Source: Chamaecyparis obtusa
Taxonomy: Eukaryota; Streptophyta; Pinopsida; Cupressales; Cupressaceae
Assembly (NCBI GenBank): GCA_027943335.1
Contig: BSBK01003566.1
Coordinates: 27,501 to 91,500, forward strand
DNA: 64,000 nt
Reading direction: 5' to 3'
The position numbers were made by a program, and so were the translations under genes. Of the stretch, positions 9,723-19,669 are shown one piece after another (within the stretch, counting starts at the first letter, position 1; each line of letters begins with the position of its first letter). The notes under the pieces were generated by a model. The model did no database searches. It had not been told where the DNA came from and saw only the letters and a list, made by a program, of their open reading frames with translations.

Positions 9723-12199
9723 GAATTACTGTGCGAAGCGCAGTGGTTCAAAGATAGTCTGTGTTTGATAAAGATATGAAACTGATTCAAAAGATAAACC
9801 GATCTCAAGATAGAAACCGATTGAAAGATATTGAGATAGGAGTTGATTGATATTGACTTGATATGGAGATAATAGGTCTTGAATGACCAAAGATAATGTT
9901 CACTGTAGCAGCAAATGAACCTATGATTGCGAAAAAGTGTCAAAATGCCTGATTCTGAACCTTAGGATTGATAAGAAGTGAGTGACCCGTTCTAGACTCG
10001 ATTGTCTTAGCAGAACTAGCAAGTATCACATCTGAATCCTTCAGTTGCCGAAGAACCAAGGAAAGAACACTATGATCCGATGGTTGCAAAAACTGATACA
10101 GTTTACAAGATTAGGAGAATACCAAATTGATATGGATCGATGAATCTGATATGCCCCAAGTGATGATAGATTTGCCCCGAGTGATGAGGACTTTTGATGA
10201 ATCAGCGACTAGACGTGATTGTTGTCTTGATCACTGATGAAATATATTGATAGATTTGATCGATAGAATTTGATTTACAGACTTTGAATGATGTGCAATA
10301 GCATGCCCCCTTCGGGATTAAAATTGAAATCTGACAAGAAAAGTCAGCGTTGATAGTTTAGAAGCATGTTAATTGATCTGAGAAGTGGTTATTTACATCC
10401 GAGAACGCATTCTGCATCGTTGGAAGGTCCCAAAAGACCAAGTTTGACTAGGTTTGACCATGAGTTGACCATGGTTGACCAAGTTGAAATTTTGATAGTT
10501 TGATGTAAGATAATCAGTTAAGTTGAATACTAGATTTCTGTGATGATTGAAGGTCGAATATGCAAGTAGTTAATAATATGAATGATCTCAGATTTGAATT
10601 TTGATCCCGAAAAAGGATTCTACTTGCTATTTCATTGGAGGAACCTTCGTGTGAGATTCAGCTCTTGTTAGACTTGAAGATGCGATTTGAAAAATCATTT
10701 AAGCATTGAAGTTTGTTTAATCATTGTGAGATCATGCAAACATGCAAAATGCAATGAGACATGCAAAATGAAATGCAACCTAAGACCTAGGACCTAGTCA
10801 CTGATCATGTGTCGATTTGTTATCATCATTGAACTTTTAGGTAACCGGATAAATCAATACAATGCCCACTAGCCATGAAACCATAGACATATGAATATCA
10901 ATTTGTATGCGCAAGAATCAATACAACACCCACTGGTCAAACAACCATGGATATATGAATATTGATTTTGTTTTCGAAATGTCGGATTAGATATAAGCAC
11001 CAAGGCACAAGCGCCAGGATGACCTAAATATCATGTCCATTTTGATATAGCAATTTGTACAAGCATCAAAACATAAATGTCATGATGACCTGAATACGCC
11101 TTGCATTGCAAACACATCAAACAATCAAGAGATCTTTCTAAATCCAATGTGAATTACTCGTAGTGACCCTTTATCGTTCACATCCTTAGGCAAGATTGCG
11201 TTCCACAGTAGGAGAAAGAACTTACTCAAAAAGACAATAGTTAGATCAAACTTCCTTGAATTTTTTGGGTATCAATGGTCGAGGTACGCATGGCCATCCA
11301 ATTCGAGATAGAGGCTCTTACAGTCGGACACCATTTCAATCCAAAATTTCCAAAGCTGTTAGATTTTCACATACAAGCAGAAGACAAAGAAAAGATTATG
11401 CCCCCAGTCATCACTCTCTAAATCATGTAAAGGACATCATTGAAGAGCTCGAAGGGACACAATATGCAAAAATCTCAATGCGAATCATTAAGCATACAAG
11501 GAGATAAAAGCATGAAAAGCACAGATTGTTTTCAGTTGAGTTTTGATGTTTGATTGTTGTTGATGCAAAATCCTTTCTGGAGACGAGACTGACTGACTGA
11601 CTCAACTTGAAGCTTCAAAGGACTCTGAGTGGATATGACACATCTAAGATACATGGGAGACCATAGGATATGACATTGATTGCCCCCAAGTGTGAACATT
11701 GATAGGATGCAGACGCTTGAGCTGGTTGGTGTACAGGCTGACTTATTGAAAACTGGAAATGCAGGAACAAACCGGGAGATATGTACAAACTAAAGCAAGA
11801 CTGAAAGCTGGGAAAGACCAAGATTGTGCTGATAGATGGAGCATTTGGAACAAGTGGCGCCTGTTTGCCAGGTTTTCACCATCTTGGTAGAGATTATATT
11901 TTTGCTACCGAGGTGCCTGTTTCCAGGTTTTCACCAAGGCACTTTTTCTTTTTATATTTTTTATATTTTTTTTTTTTTTGTATTTTTCATTTTTTCAATT
12001 TTTTTGTACTTTTGATATTTTTTGATTTTTTTTGTTGTACTTTTGATTTTTTTTATTTTTTTTTATTTTTTGATATTTTTTGATTTTTTTGTGAATCATC
12101 AAGGCGCCTATTGCTAGGTTTTCACCAAGATGTTCATTTTTTCAGGACTTTTTCTGATTTTTAAAATTTTTTTAGGACATTTACCAAGCACTGAATGCC
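9723..12199 (-). other. Ty3 3' non-coding region with internal repeats
   Basis: About 2.5 kb between the gag-pol stop and the polypurine tract, with no supported gene. It contains a 64-bp imperfect tandem pair (10852-10979, units starting AATCAATACAA) followed by a looser pair (10990-11100, each ending GATGACCT.AATA). An A-rich tract on the coding strand spans 11940-12180. Three copies of a 25-bp motif flank or interrupt that tract. Long, repeat-bearing 3' regions are known in Tat/Ogre-type elements. Confidence 0.7.
11856..12127. repeat. Three copies of a GG(C/T)GCCT...AGGTTTTCACCA motif
   Basis: Copies at 11856-11882, 11912-11936 and 12103-12127 share GG(C/T)GCCT(G/A)TT and AGGTTTTCACCA. 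The last two are separated by a 160-bp pyrimidine-rich (mostly T) tract on the plus strand. They lie just after the polyprotein stop codon in element orientation. Confidence 0.75.
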
Positions 12200-15100
12200 T
12201 TAGGCATAGAATTTCTTTAGATGGAGAACGTTGATTGGTTCTCGGAGCTGTTCTCCTTCAGTGGTTGAGAGTTGATAGGCACCAGAGCCAAAAGTAGCAG
12301 TGATTACAAAGGGACCCAACCAATTGGGTTCGAACTTCCCCTTGCGTTCTCGATGTGATTGATTTTTAGGATTTTCTCTCAACACTAGATCGCCAACCTG
12401 AAATTCTCTATGTCTGACTTTCTTGTTGTAGCCTCTAGACATTCTCTTTTGATATACTCTGAGATGATCATACGCTGCTTGTCTGCGCTCATCTAGTAGT
12501 TCAAGTTCTTGTAACCTCGACACTCTGTAGTCTTCATCAGTGACAAGTCCATGCATTCTAATCCTGAGTGATGGGATTTCAACCTCAATAGGCAGTACCG
12601 CTTCAGACCCATAAACTAAAGCGAAAGGTGTAGCCCCTGTAGGCGTTCTGATACTAGTTCTGTATGCCCAGAGAGCTGGATTGATCATCAGATGCCAGTC
12701 TCTTCCTGTTTTATTCACTGTTCTGTGCAAGATCTTCAGGAGATTTTTGTTTGAAGCCTCAGCTTGTCCGTTCCCTTGAGGATAATAGATAGATGACCAA
12801 TGTTGAGTAATTTTGAACTTGGCACATAAGTCATCTAGGTCCTTGTTTTTGAATTGTCCCCCGTTATCTGTGATTATAGAGTGAGGGATCCCATATCTGC
12901 AAATGATGTAATTCAGGATGAACATAGAGATCTGTTTCCCCGTTGCTTGTGTTAGAGGAACTGCTTCTACCCATTTTGTAAAATAATCTGTAGCTGTGAT
13001 TATATGGGTATGTCCATTAGAAGAGTGTGGATGGATAGCACCTATGAGATCAAATGCCCATTGTTGAAAAGGCCATTGTGTAGTAAAAGGAATCAGATCT
13101 CTCCCTGGAGCATGAATCAAGTTGCCATGTACTTGACACTGTTGACAGTTTTTAGCAAATTTAATAGCTTCTTTTTCCATTTCAGGCCAATAATACCCAG
13201 CCCTAATAAGTTTTCGAGCTAACGTTAACCCGTTCGAGTGTGACCCACATATACCCTCATGGACTTCCTCTAATGCACGTTGAGACTCTTCTCGTTCTAA
13301 ACATCTAAGCAGTGTACCATCTAGACCTCGTTTGTACAGATCATTACCAATGATGACATATCGGGATGCGGATCGGATAAGGTTTCGTTTCTCAAAACGG
13401 TTAAAGGACTCAGGGATGATTTGGTCGTGGAGATAGGAGAACAAATTTTTGTAGCGAGATGAGTCATAACTTACAACAGTGCAGATCATGCGGGTTTCAG
13501 GGGAGTCATATGCAGGATAGGATAGGGCTTCCACCAGGAACTCGTAGCGTAGTTCATGTTCAGGCTGTTGTAAAAGAGTAGATAATGTTGCCATTGCATC
13601 AGCAGCCTTATTCTCCATTCTGGGTATTTGCTCAAATGTGATAGAGATGAAGTATTTCTTTAGATCATCGACCATTCTCTTGTAAGGAATGAGCTTTTCA
13701 TCTTTGGTTTGGTACACATCATTGACCTGGTGGATGACTAGTTGTGAGTCTCCATGAATGTGCATCTCTGTAACTCTCCACTGTATTGCCATTTTCATAC
13801 CATTGAGAAGTGCCTCATATTCAGCAATATTGTTTGTGCAAGGAAACTTTAATCTGAATGCTTTGGGTATCGAGTATCCTTGAGGAGTAATGAACAATAT
13901 GCCTGCGCCGGATCCATTCTGTGTGTAGGAGCCATCAAAGAATAATCGCCATGCTCTAGAAGAGAGGTGCATGATAGAGGAATCGGGAAATTCCATTTGC
14001 ATGGGTGTATCATCAAACAGTGGTGCTTCAGCTAATTGATCAGCAATGACCTGTCCTTTGATAGCTTTTCTTTCAACATATTCAATGTCAAATTCACTCA
14101 AGAGCATGACCCATTTAGCTAGTCTACCTGTGAGGGCAGCTTTGCTTAGGAGATATTTCAGTGGATCAATTTTAGCTACCAAATGAGTAGTATGAGCTAA
14201 CATGTAGTGTCTCAATTTCTGTGATGCAAAGATCACAGTGAGACAGGCCTTCTCTATCATTGAGTAGTTCTTCTCATAGGCCACTAAAGTTCGGCTGATA
14301 TAGTAGATGGCTCTTTCTTTCTTGTTCTCATCATGCTGTGCTAGCAATGCCCCCAGTGATGTATCTGTTGCGGAGACATATAATATTAATGGCTTCCCAT
14401 GAATAGGAGGCATCAATATAGGTGGATTTGATAGATACTTCTTGATATGTTTAAAGTTGTTCTCGCATTCGTCATTCCATGCAAAGGTCACACCTTTATG
14501 TAATGTTTTTGTAAAAGGCTGTGAGATGTCTGCTAGCTGTGATATGAATCTTCTGATAGATTGAACTCTGCCTTGCAACGTCCTCATTTGACTGATATTT
14601 GTGGGAGGTTGCATCTCTATTATAGCCTTGACCTTAGCTGGATCAACTTCAATGCCTTTCTTGGAGACGATGTATCCTAGGAGCTTTCCAGAAGTGACTC
14701 CAAAAGCACACTTTTTAGGATTTAGTCGAAGACTAAATTTTTCCATTCTGTCGAGGATCATGCTCAAGTCTGTTAGATGTTCAGTTCTAATCATGGATTT
14801 TGCCAAGGTATCATCTACGTAATCCTCCATTGTTCTATGCATCATATCATGAAAAATAGATGTCATTGCTCTTTGATATGTAGCTCCAGCATTTTTGAGT
14901 CCGAATGGCATAACATTCCAACAGAAAGTTCCCCACGCACATGTGAAAGCTGTTTTCTCTTGATCTTCTGGAGCAATTTTGATTTGGTTGTATCCAGAAA
15001 AACCATCCATAAGGGAATATATTTCATAGCCCGCAGTCATGTCCACTATCATATCAATGTTAGGCAGTGGAAAATCATCCTTAGGGCATGCTCTGTTCAC

Positions 15101-18100
15101 GTCTCTAAAGTCCGTGCATACTCTGATTGAACCATCTGGTTTGGAAACAGGTACAATGTTGGAAATCCACTCAGCATAGTCTATGACACGGATGAATCCA
15201 GCTTTTAGGAGTTTTTCTAGTTCTGCTTTGACTAAGAGTGCAACATGAGGATGCATCTTTCTCAATTTTTGTTTCATTGGTTTTACTCCGGGAGCAATGG
15301 ATAGATGGTGCATAATGAGATTGGGATCCAATCCTGGCATATCTGAATATTTCCATGCAAAGTTGATCTTTTTCTCTGATAAGAAGATAGTGAAGTTTTG
15401 TTTCTCTTCGTCTGATAGAGATTGTGCTACATGTACCAATTGTGGTTCCTCTGTTGTACCCAAATTGATGGATTGAGTTGGCTCAATCAGAACTGGAGAT
15501 CTATCCTGTAAATGACTTGGAAGGACATCAAATATCTCATCCTTAGGTGCCTCAGAGAGGTTTTCACCTTCAGATACGTCTTTTCTTTTTACTTTTGTCA
15601 GTTCTGAGACTGCCACAAAGTGGTTTTCACCCTCAGAACTCTTTTTCTTTTTCTTTTTACTCTTGTTTTTCTGACTAAGATATTTGATGTCCGACTCGGT
15701 CATGCTGACACTCGGTTCACTGATGGAAGTACTCATAGGCTCAACTGCATTGAGGTAGCAGGCAAGGGCATAGTCATTTGGGAAGGTATACATACCATGG
15801 TTTGGGTTGGTGGAAGTTTGGTCGATAAGATCAGGGCGTTGGATAGTCAAAGTGGGAAAGGCTTGGGATATGGTGTTCACGGATGTGGATATGTCATCAT
15901 TGGTCCTAACCTGATGCTCAAGTTCAAAGGTGATATTACAGCTCAGAATGTTCAATTCGTGAATAGGCTCAACATCATCATAGGAGTCCTCTTCAGCCAT
16001 AGGTGGATCAGACATGTTAAGTTCATTGTTTTGCTCTAGACCTACATTGGGTTGAGAGACATATTGGTGAATAACATCAATAAATTTCTCTGTTATAAGC
16101 TCATCTTCTTCTGGAATGGCACCCCATTCATAATCATTTGACTCATCTTCTGATTCAGAATCTCTAGGAAATCTTAGAAAGTGCGTGAAATCAGGATGAA
16201 TACCCCAAGAAGGATTACCCTCAGTCTCTGACTTGAATTCATATTCATGGGAATCAGTGTCAGAATAACTACCCCCTGCTTCTCGATCAGTTTGATTGCC
16301 TTCGAGATTGGTTGGTTCTTGTGGTACAACCATCTCTTGCACTACAGTAGGTTCTTGTGTTTCTACTACATTAATTCTTCTGATAGGATCATCTGTATCA
16401 TCAAGAAGATCTTTGATCTCTTTAGGCAATTTTTCATAGGGGATAAGCTCAGAGCTATCTGAATCATCATCAGAGGGTTCTATTTCTTCTTTCTTAAGAA
16501 GGGGTTCTCCTGGTGCAATTTGTTCTATGACATGAGAACAACCACCTTTGAGATGATAGGGTTTCTTCTTAAACCCTATGCCACCATTATCTTTTTTGGC
16601 TCGACCAATATGTGAAATGGGGGTCACAAGACCCTTTCCCCTAATTCCTAGAGGTCCTTGACCAGAATATCCCATCTTGGCTATCAATTTGTTTCCTGGA
16701 CCATATGAATTAGAAGGGACTGTAGGTGCTATAGATTCACTAGGTTGAACAATTTTAGATTCAGAATCCTCTTTATATAGCCATGCCAGCACAACTTCAT
16801 CCTCTTCAAATTCTTGTTTAGATACTTGCTCCACCACAAAATGTCTTTTGTATGCTTCCATAGGTTCCTTAGGTTCTGATTTAGACTGCTTCAAGGATTG
16901 GCCATATGACTTAGGTGAGATTGGGAGAGATGTCAGAGACAAGACTGGCTCTATAGTGTATTCTCCCATCCCATTTTCTTTGATATTGATCTCTTTAGCA
17001 ATGTCATCCATCTTAGATGTGGAAGCCACATTTTGTTGCTTGATGGAAGATTCTCTGTTATTGGGAACAAGTTTATCAGCACTTTCCTTCAATGTATTAC
17101 AAGTTGTACTCAGATCAGCTGGGATAGTAACCTCCACTCCTTCATAGGGAAATTTCAAGCATTGATGGTATGTTGAAGGAATAGCCTGCATTTCATGTAT
17201 CCAGGGTCTCCCTAGAAGGATATTGTAAGCCAATGGTAGATCGAGCACCTGACATGTGGTATCTTTGATGACTGGACCCACCCGGATGGGCAAGACAATG
17301 GTGCCTTTAGAAGCTCTTTCTTGTTCATCATAGGCTTTTATGGTGATCTTCTTTCGAGGATCAATAGCCATCTCTGAGAATCCCAACTGTGTGATTAAGT
17401 TGTAAGAACAAATGTTGAGGCCTGCGCCCCCATCTATCAACACACGTTTGACTCGACGGTTCTGGATCAAGACTTCTATGTGCAAGGGCTGATTATGTGG
17501 GTGACTTAGGGAGTTGTCATCCTCTTCTGAAAAGGAGATATATTGCGGAGATGTTAGATGACCAACCATAGTTTGGAACCTGTCTAGATCTAGATCATCA
17601 GGAACATTAGAGCTGAGCAAAGCTTTGTCTAGGATATCTCGGTGAGCTGGAGAGATTCGAAGTAACTCAAACATAGAGATTTTGGCATTGGTATGCTGGA
17701 GTTGTTGTACGATGCTGTAAGATGTAGGTCTGGTATCCTTTGGATTGGGAGATTTCGAGGCAACCTTCTGTTTAGAAGCAGATGTGAGATTGAAAGGTAT
17801 CTTAGGGACATCAAATGAATTTGGTGTTTGTCCTTTCAGATGCGTCTGAGCTTGTGATCTGGTAACTGCATTAGCTGAGGAATGATTTCTATCTCTTCGT
17901 ACAATCGTGATGACATTACAGCTCTCAGAGAGGCATGGTTCCACCATATTGATGACAGCATCGTTTCCAGGGTAGGCATAGTTGACTTTTGCCCCCATGT
18001 TAGGCTGAGAAGTGGAAACTCCCTTGCCATGTTGTGGAAAAGGTTCTGTAAATGCTGTGTGATCATTATTGCTGGTAGGATTATCGATTGTGATGTCCCC

Positions 18101-19669
18101 TTGATCTATCAAGTCTTGAATGGTATGCTTCAAATGGAAGCATCCATTAGTTCTGTGGCCTTTAGTTCGATGGAAAGCACAAAATTCATTATCTTTCCAC
18201 CAACATGGTTTTGGATCCGGATCAGGTTTTCGGATTGGTGGTAAAGAGATCATGTTATCAGCTATCAGGGTCCTCAGAGCAGATTCCAAAGATTCTCCCA
18301 GGGGAGTAAACTTTCGTTTATTATCCCATCGTTTGAATGGCTTCTTTGGAGATGGTTCAGCAAATTTTTGCTCTGAAGCTTCAATGGCTTTGGTGGCAAG
18401 GGTGAGATTGTAGGCCGGTGCCTTTGATGGGGTGTGGATAGTGTCAACAACACCGTCAGAGACGATACCTTTGTTTCTATTCCAGGTCTTGTTTTTATCT
18501 TTTGAGCTAGATCCCGATTCAGACTTGTCCTTTTGAAGTGTGATTTCTCCTTTCTTGACAAGTACTTTCTCAATCTTGATTGCATTATCCACCATTTTAT
18601 CAAAAGATACATGATCTTGCATTTGCAATGGATAGTTGAGCTCTGGAACAAGGTTATTGATAAAGATTTCAAGTTTCTCCATTTCGGGAATTGGTCTAGC
18701 ATATAAAGAAAACTTCTTTCGCCACCTCTTGAGAAAAGTTAGGAATGATTCCCCTGGATATTGCTTGAGGTTACAGATATCGATGATGGTAATCGGATGT
18801 TGAATATTGTAGGAATATTGTTGATAAAACAATTTAATCAATTCCTCAAAAGTTTTGATTGTAGAAGGTAATCTTGAAAACCACTGAATGGATGCTCCTC
18901 CCAAGGACCTAGGAAAAAGACGCATTAGATAAGTCGGTTCATGCATGAATTCCATGGATTGTGTAAAGAACTCTCTGACATGATCTTGAGGATCAGAGTG
19001 TCCGTCATATTTGTCATACTTTGGTATCTCCACTCTTTTTGGGAATGGAGGCATATACAAGTCTTTGTCAAAAGGGAAAGGACAAAGGGCCTCCATGGAG
19101 AATTCCTTGGGTTCCTTCTCTTTCTCAATTTTATTCATTTTGACCTGCATAGCGTGCAGCTGGTTCATTATGGCCGTCATCGGAGTTTCTTCCTCATGCG
19201 TGATGATGTCTTCGACATTGAAGTGAGGAGGAAGTTTAGCTCCTTCTTGGGCTAATTGCAAAAAGTATGCCTCTCTATCCATTTTCAAGAAATGCCTCAT
19301 CATTCTTTTGAATTCATCGTCATTCTGACACCGATGGATTTCAGAGGGTGTAGGGTCTTGGTCGGCATTATGTTGAGAATGGTGTCCCTGGGATCCTCCT
19401 CCTAGAGAACCATGGTTTGTCCCTGCTTGAGACATGGTAGGAGTTTTTGGGCTCCCTGGAATAGATTGAGGAGGAGTTTGTTGATTACCTCTGTGAGTTG
19501 ATAGAGGAGGTATGTAACCAGTTTTTAATCGAAAGTTACCGAGACCGTCGTCTTCGTAGATACCTGACTTGATGAGTTGTTCAAGAGTTGGACCCGGGGT
19601 ATTGGTCAAAAGTAAGTTCTGAGATGTTTCTTCTGATTTCTTGTGTGAAGAAGCTCTGGTCTCCACCAT
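12200..19669 (-). CDS. Ty3 Tat-lineage Gag-Pol polyprotein
   Basis: Replication polyprotein of the retrotransposon. Residue numbers count from an upstream ATG at 19717. I prefer Met17 (19669), which opens MVETRASSHKK like other plant gag proteins. Order: Gag about 205-395; zinc-knuckle-like C513-x2-H516-x4-H521-x4-C526; aspartic protease DGGAG 762-766 with LLGRPW 834-839; G-patch about 1008-1050; acidic linker 1080-1400; reverse transcriptase 1500-1690 with YVDD 1633-1636; RNase H 1776-1895 (D1785, E1822, D1893); second archaeal-type RNase H 1922-2045 (D1928, E1966, D1990, D2040); integrase zinc finger H2153, H2160, C2191, C2194; catalytic D2223, D2284, E2320 (DD35E); GPF-type C-terminal module about 2468, no chromodomain. 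No frameshift or stop. DGGAG replaces the common DTG/DSG, which is worth noting but may be lineage-typical. Confidence 0.96.
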   Translation of the reverse strand: MVETRASSHKKSEETSQNLLLTNTPGPTLEQLIKSGIYEDDGLGNFRLKTGYIPPLSTHRGNQQTPPQSIPGSPKTPTMSQAGTNHGSLGGGSQGHHSQHNADQDPTPSEIHRCQNDDEFKRMMRHFLKMDREAYFLQLAQEGAKLPPHFNVEDIITHEEETPMTAIMNQLHAMQVKMNKIEKEKEPKEFSMEALCPFPFDKDLYMPPFPKRVEIPKYDKYDGHSDPQDHVREFFTQSMEFMHEPTYLMRLFPRSLGGASIQWFSRLPSTIKTFEELIKLFYQQYSYNIQHPITIIDICNLKQYPGESFLTFLKRWRKKFSLYARPIPEMEKLEIFINNLVPELNYPLQMQDHVSFDKMVDNAIKIEKVLVKKGEITLQKDKSESGSSSKDKNKTWNRNKGIVSDGVVDTIHTPSKAPAYNLTLATKAIEASEQKFAEPSPKKPFKRWDNKRKFTPLGESLESALRTLIADNMISLPPIRKPDPDPKPCWWKDNEFCAFHRTKGHRTNGCFHLKHTIQDLIDQGDITIDNPTSNNDHTAFTEPFPQHGKGVSTSQPNMGAKVNYAYPGNDAVINMVEPCLSESCNVITIVRRDRNHSSANAVTRSQAQTHLKGQTPNSFDVPKIPFNLTSASKQKVASKSPNPKDTRPTSYSIVQQLQHTNAKISMFELLRISPAHRDILDKALLSSNVPDDLDLDRFQTMVGHLTSPQYISFSEEDDNSLSHPHNQPLHIEVLIQNRRVKRVLIDGGAGLNICSYNLITQLGFSEMAIDPRKKITIKAYDEQERASKGTIVLPIRVGPVIKDTTCQVLDLPLAYNILLGRPWIHEMQAIPSTYHQCLKFPYEGVEVTIPADLSTTCNTLKESADKLVPNNRESSIKQQNVASTSKMDDIAKEINIKENGMGEYTIEPVLSLTSLPISPKSYGQSLKQSKSEPKEPMEAYKRHFVVEQVSKQEFEEDEVVLAWLYKEDSESKIVQPSESIAPTVPSNSYGPGNKLIAKMGYSGQGPLGIRGKGLVTPISHIGRAKKDNGGIGFKKKPYHLKGGCSHVIEQIAPGEPLLKKEEIEPSDDDSDSSELIPYEKLPKEIKDLLDDTDDPIRRINVVETQEPTVVQEMVVPQEPTNLEGNQTDREAGGSYSDTDSHEYEFKSETEGNPSWGIHPDFTHFLRFPRDSESEDESNDYEWGAIPEEDELITEKFIDVIHQYVSQPNVGLEQNNELNMSDPPMAEEDSYDDVEPIHELNILSCNITFELEHQVRTNDDISTSVNTISQAFPTLTIQRPDLIDQTSTNPNHGMYTFPNDYALACYLNAVEPMSTSISEPSVSMTESDIKYLSQKNKSKKKKKKSSEGENHFVAVSELTKVKRKDVSEGENLSEAPKDEIFDVLPSHLQDRSPVLIEPTQSINLGTTEEPQLVHVAQSLSDEEKQNFTIFLSEKKINFAWKYSDMPGLDPNLIMHHLSIAPGVKPMKQKLRKMHPHVALLVKAELEKLLKAGFIRVIDYAEWISNIVPVSKPDGSIRVCTDFRDVNRACPKDDFPLPNIDMIVDMTAGYEIYSLMDGFSGYNQIKIAPEDQEKTAFTCAWGTFCWNVMPFGLKNAGATYQRAMTSIFHDMMHRTMEDYVDDTLAKSMIRTEHLTDLSMILDRMEKFSLRLNPKKCAFGVTSGKLLGYIVSKKGIEVDPAKVKAIIEMQPPTNISQMRTLQGRVQSIRRFISQLADISQPFTKTLHKGVTFAWNDECENNFKHIKKYLSNPPILMPPIHGKPLILYVSATDTSLGALLAQHDENKKERAIYYISRTLVAYEKNYSMIEKACLTVIFASQKLRHYMLAHTTHLVAKIDPLKYLLSKAALTGRLAKWVMLLSEFDIEYVERKAIKGQVIADQLAEAPLFDDTPMQMEFPDSSIMHLSSRAWRLFFDGSYTQNGSGAGILFITPQGYSIPKAFRLKFPCTNNIAEYEALLNGMKMAIQWRVTEMHIHGDSQLVIHQVNDVYQTKDEKLIPYKRMVDDLKKYFISITFEQIPRMENKAADAMATLSTLLQQPEHELRYEFLVEALSYPAYDSPETRMICTVVSYDSSRYKNLFSYLHDQIIPESFNRFEKRNLIRSASRYVIIGNDLYKRGLDGTLLRCLEREESQRALEEVHEGICGSHSNGLTLARKLIRAGYYWPEMEKEAIKFAKNCQQCQVHGNLIHAPGRDLIPFTTQWPFQQWAFDLIGAIHPHSSNGHTHIITATDYFTKWVEAVPLTQATGKQISMFILNYIICRYGIPHSIITDNGGQFKNKDLDDLCAKFKITQHWSSIYYPQGNGQAEASNKNLLKILHRTVNKTGRDWHLMINPALWAYRTSIRTPTGATPFALVYGSEAVLPIEVEIPSLRIRMHGLVTDEDYRVSRLQELELLDERRQAAYDHLRVYQKRMSRGYNKKVRHREFQVGDLVLRENPKNQSHRERKGKFEPNWLGPFVITATFGSGAYQLSTTEGEQLREPINVLHLKKFYA

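Noticed and set aside
13004..19255. Plus-strand open frames of 60-139 codons across the Ty3 polyprotein
   Set aside because: They are antisense shadows of gag-pol.
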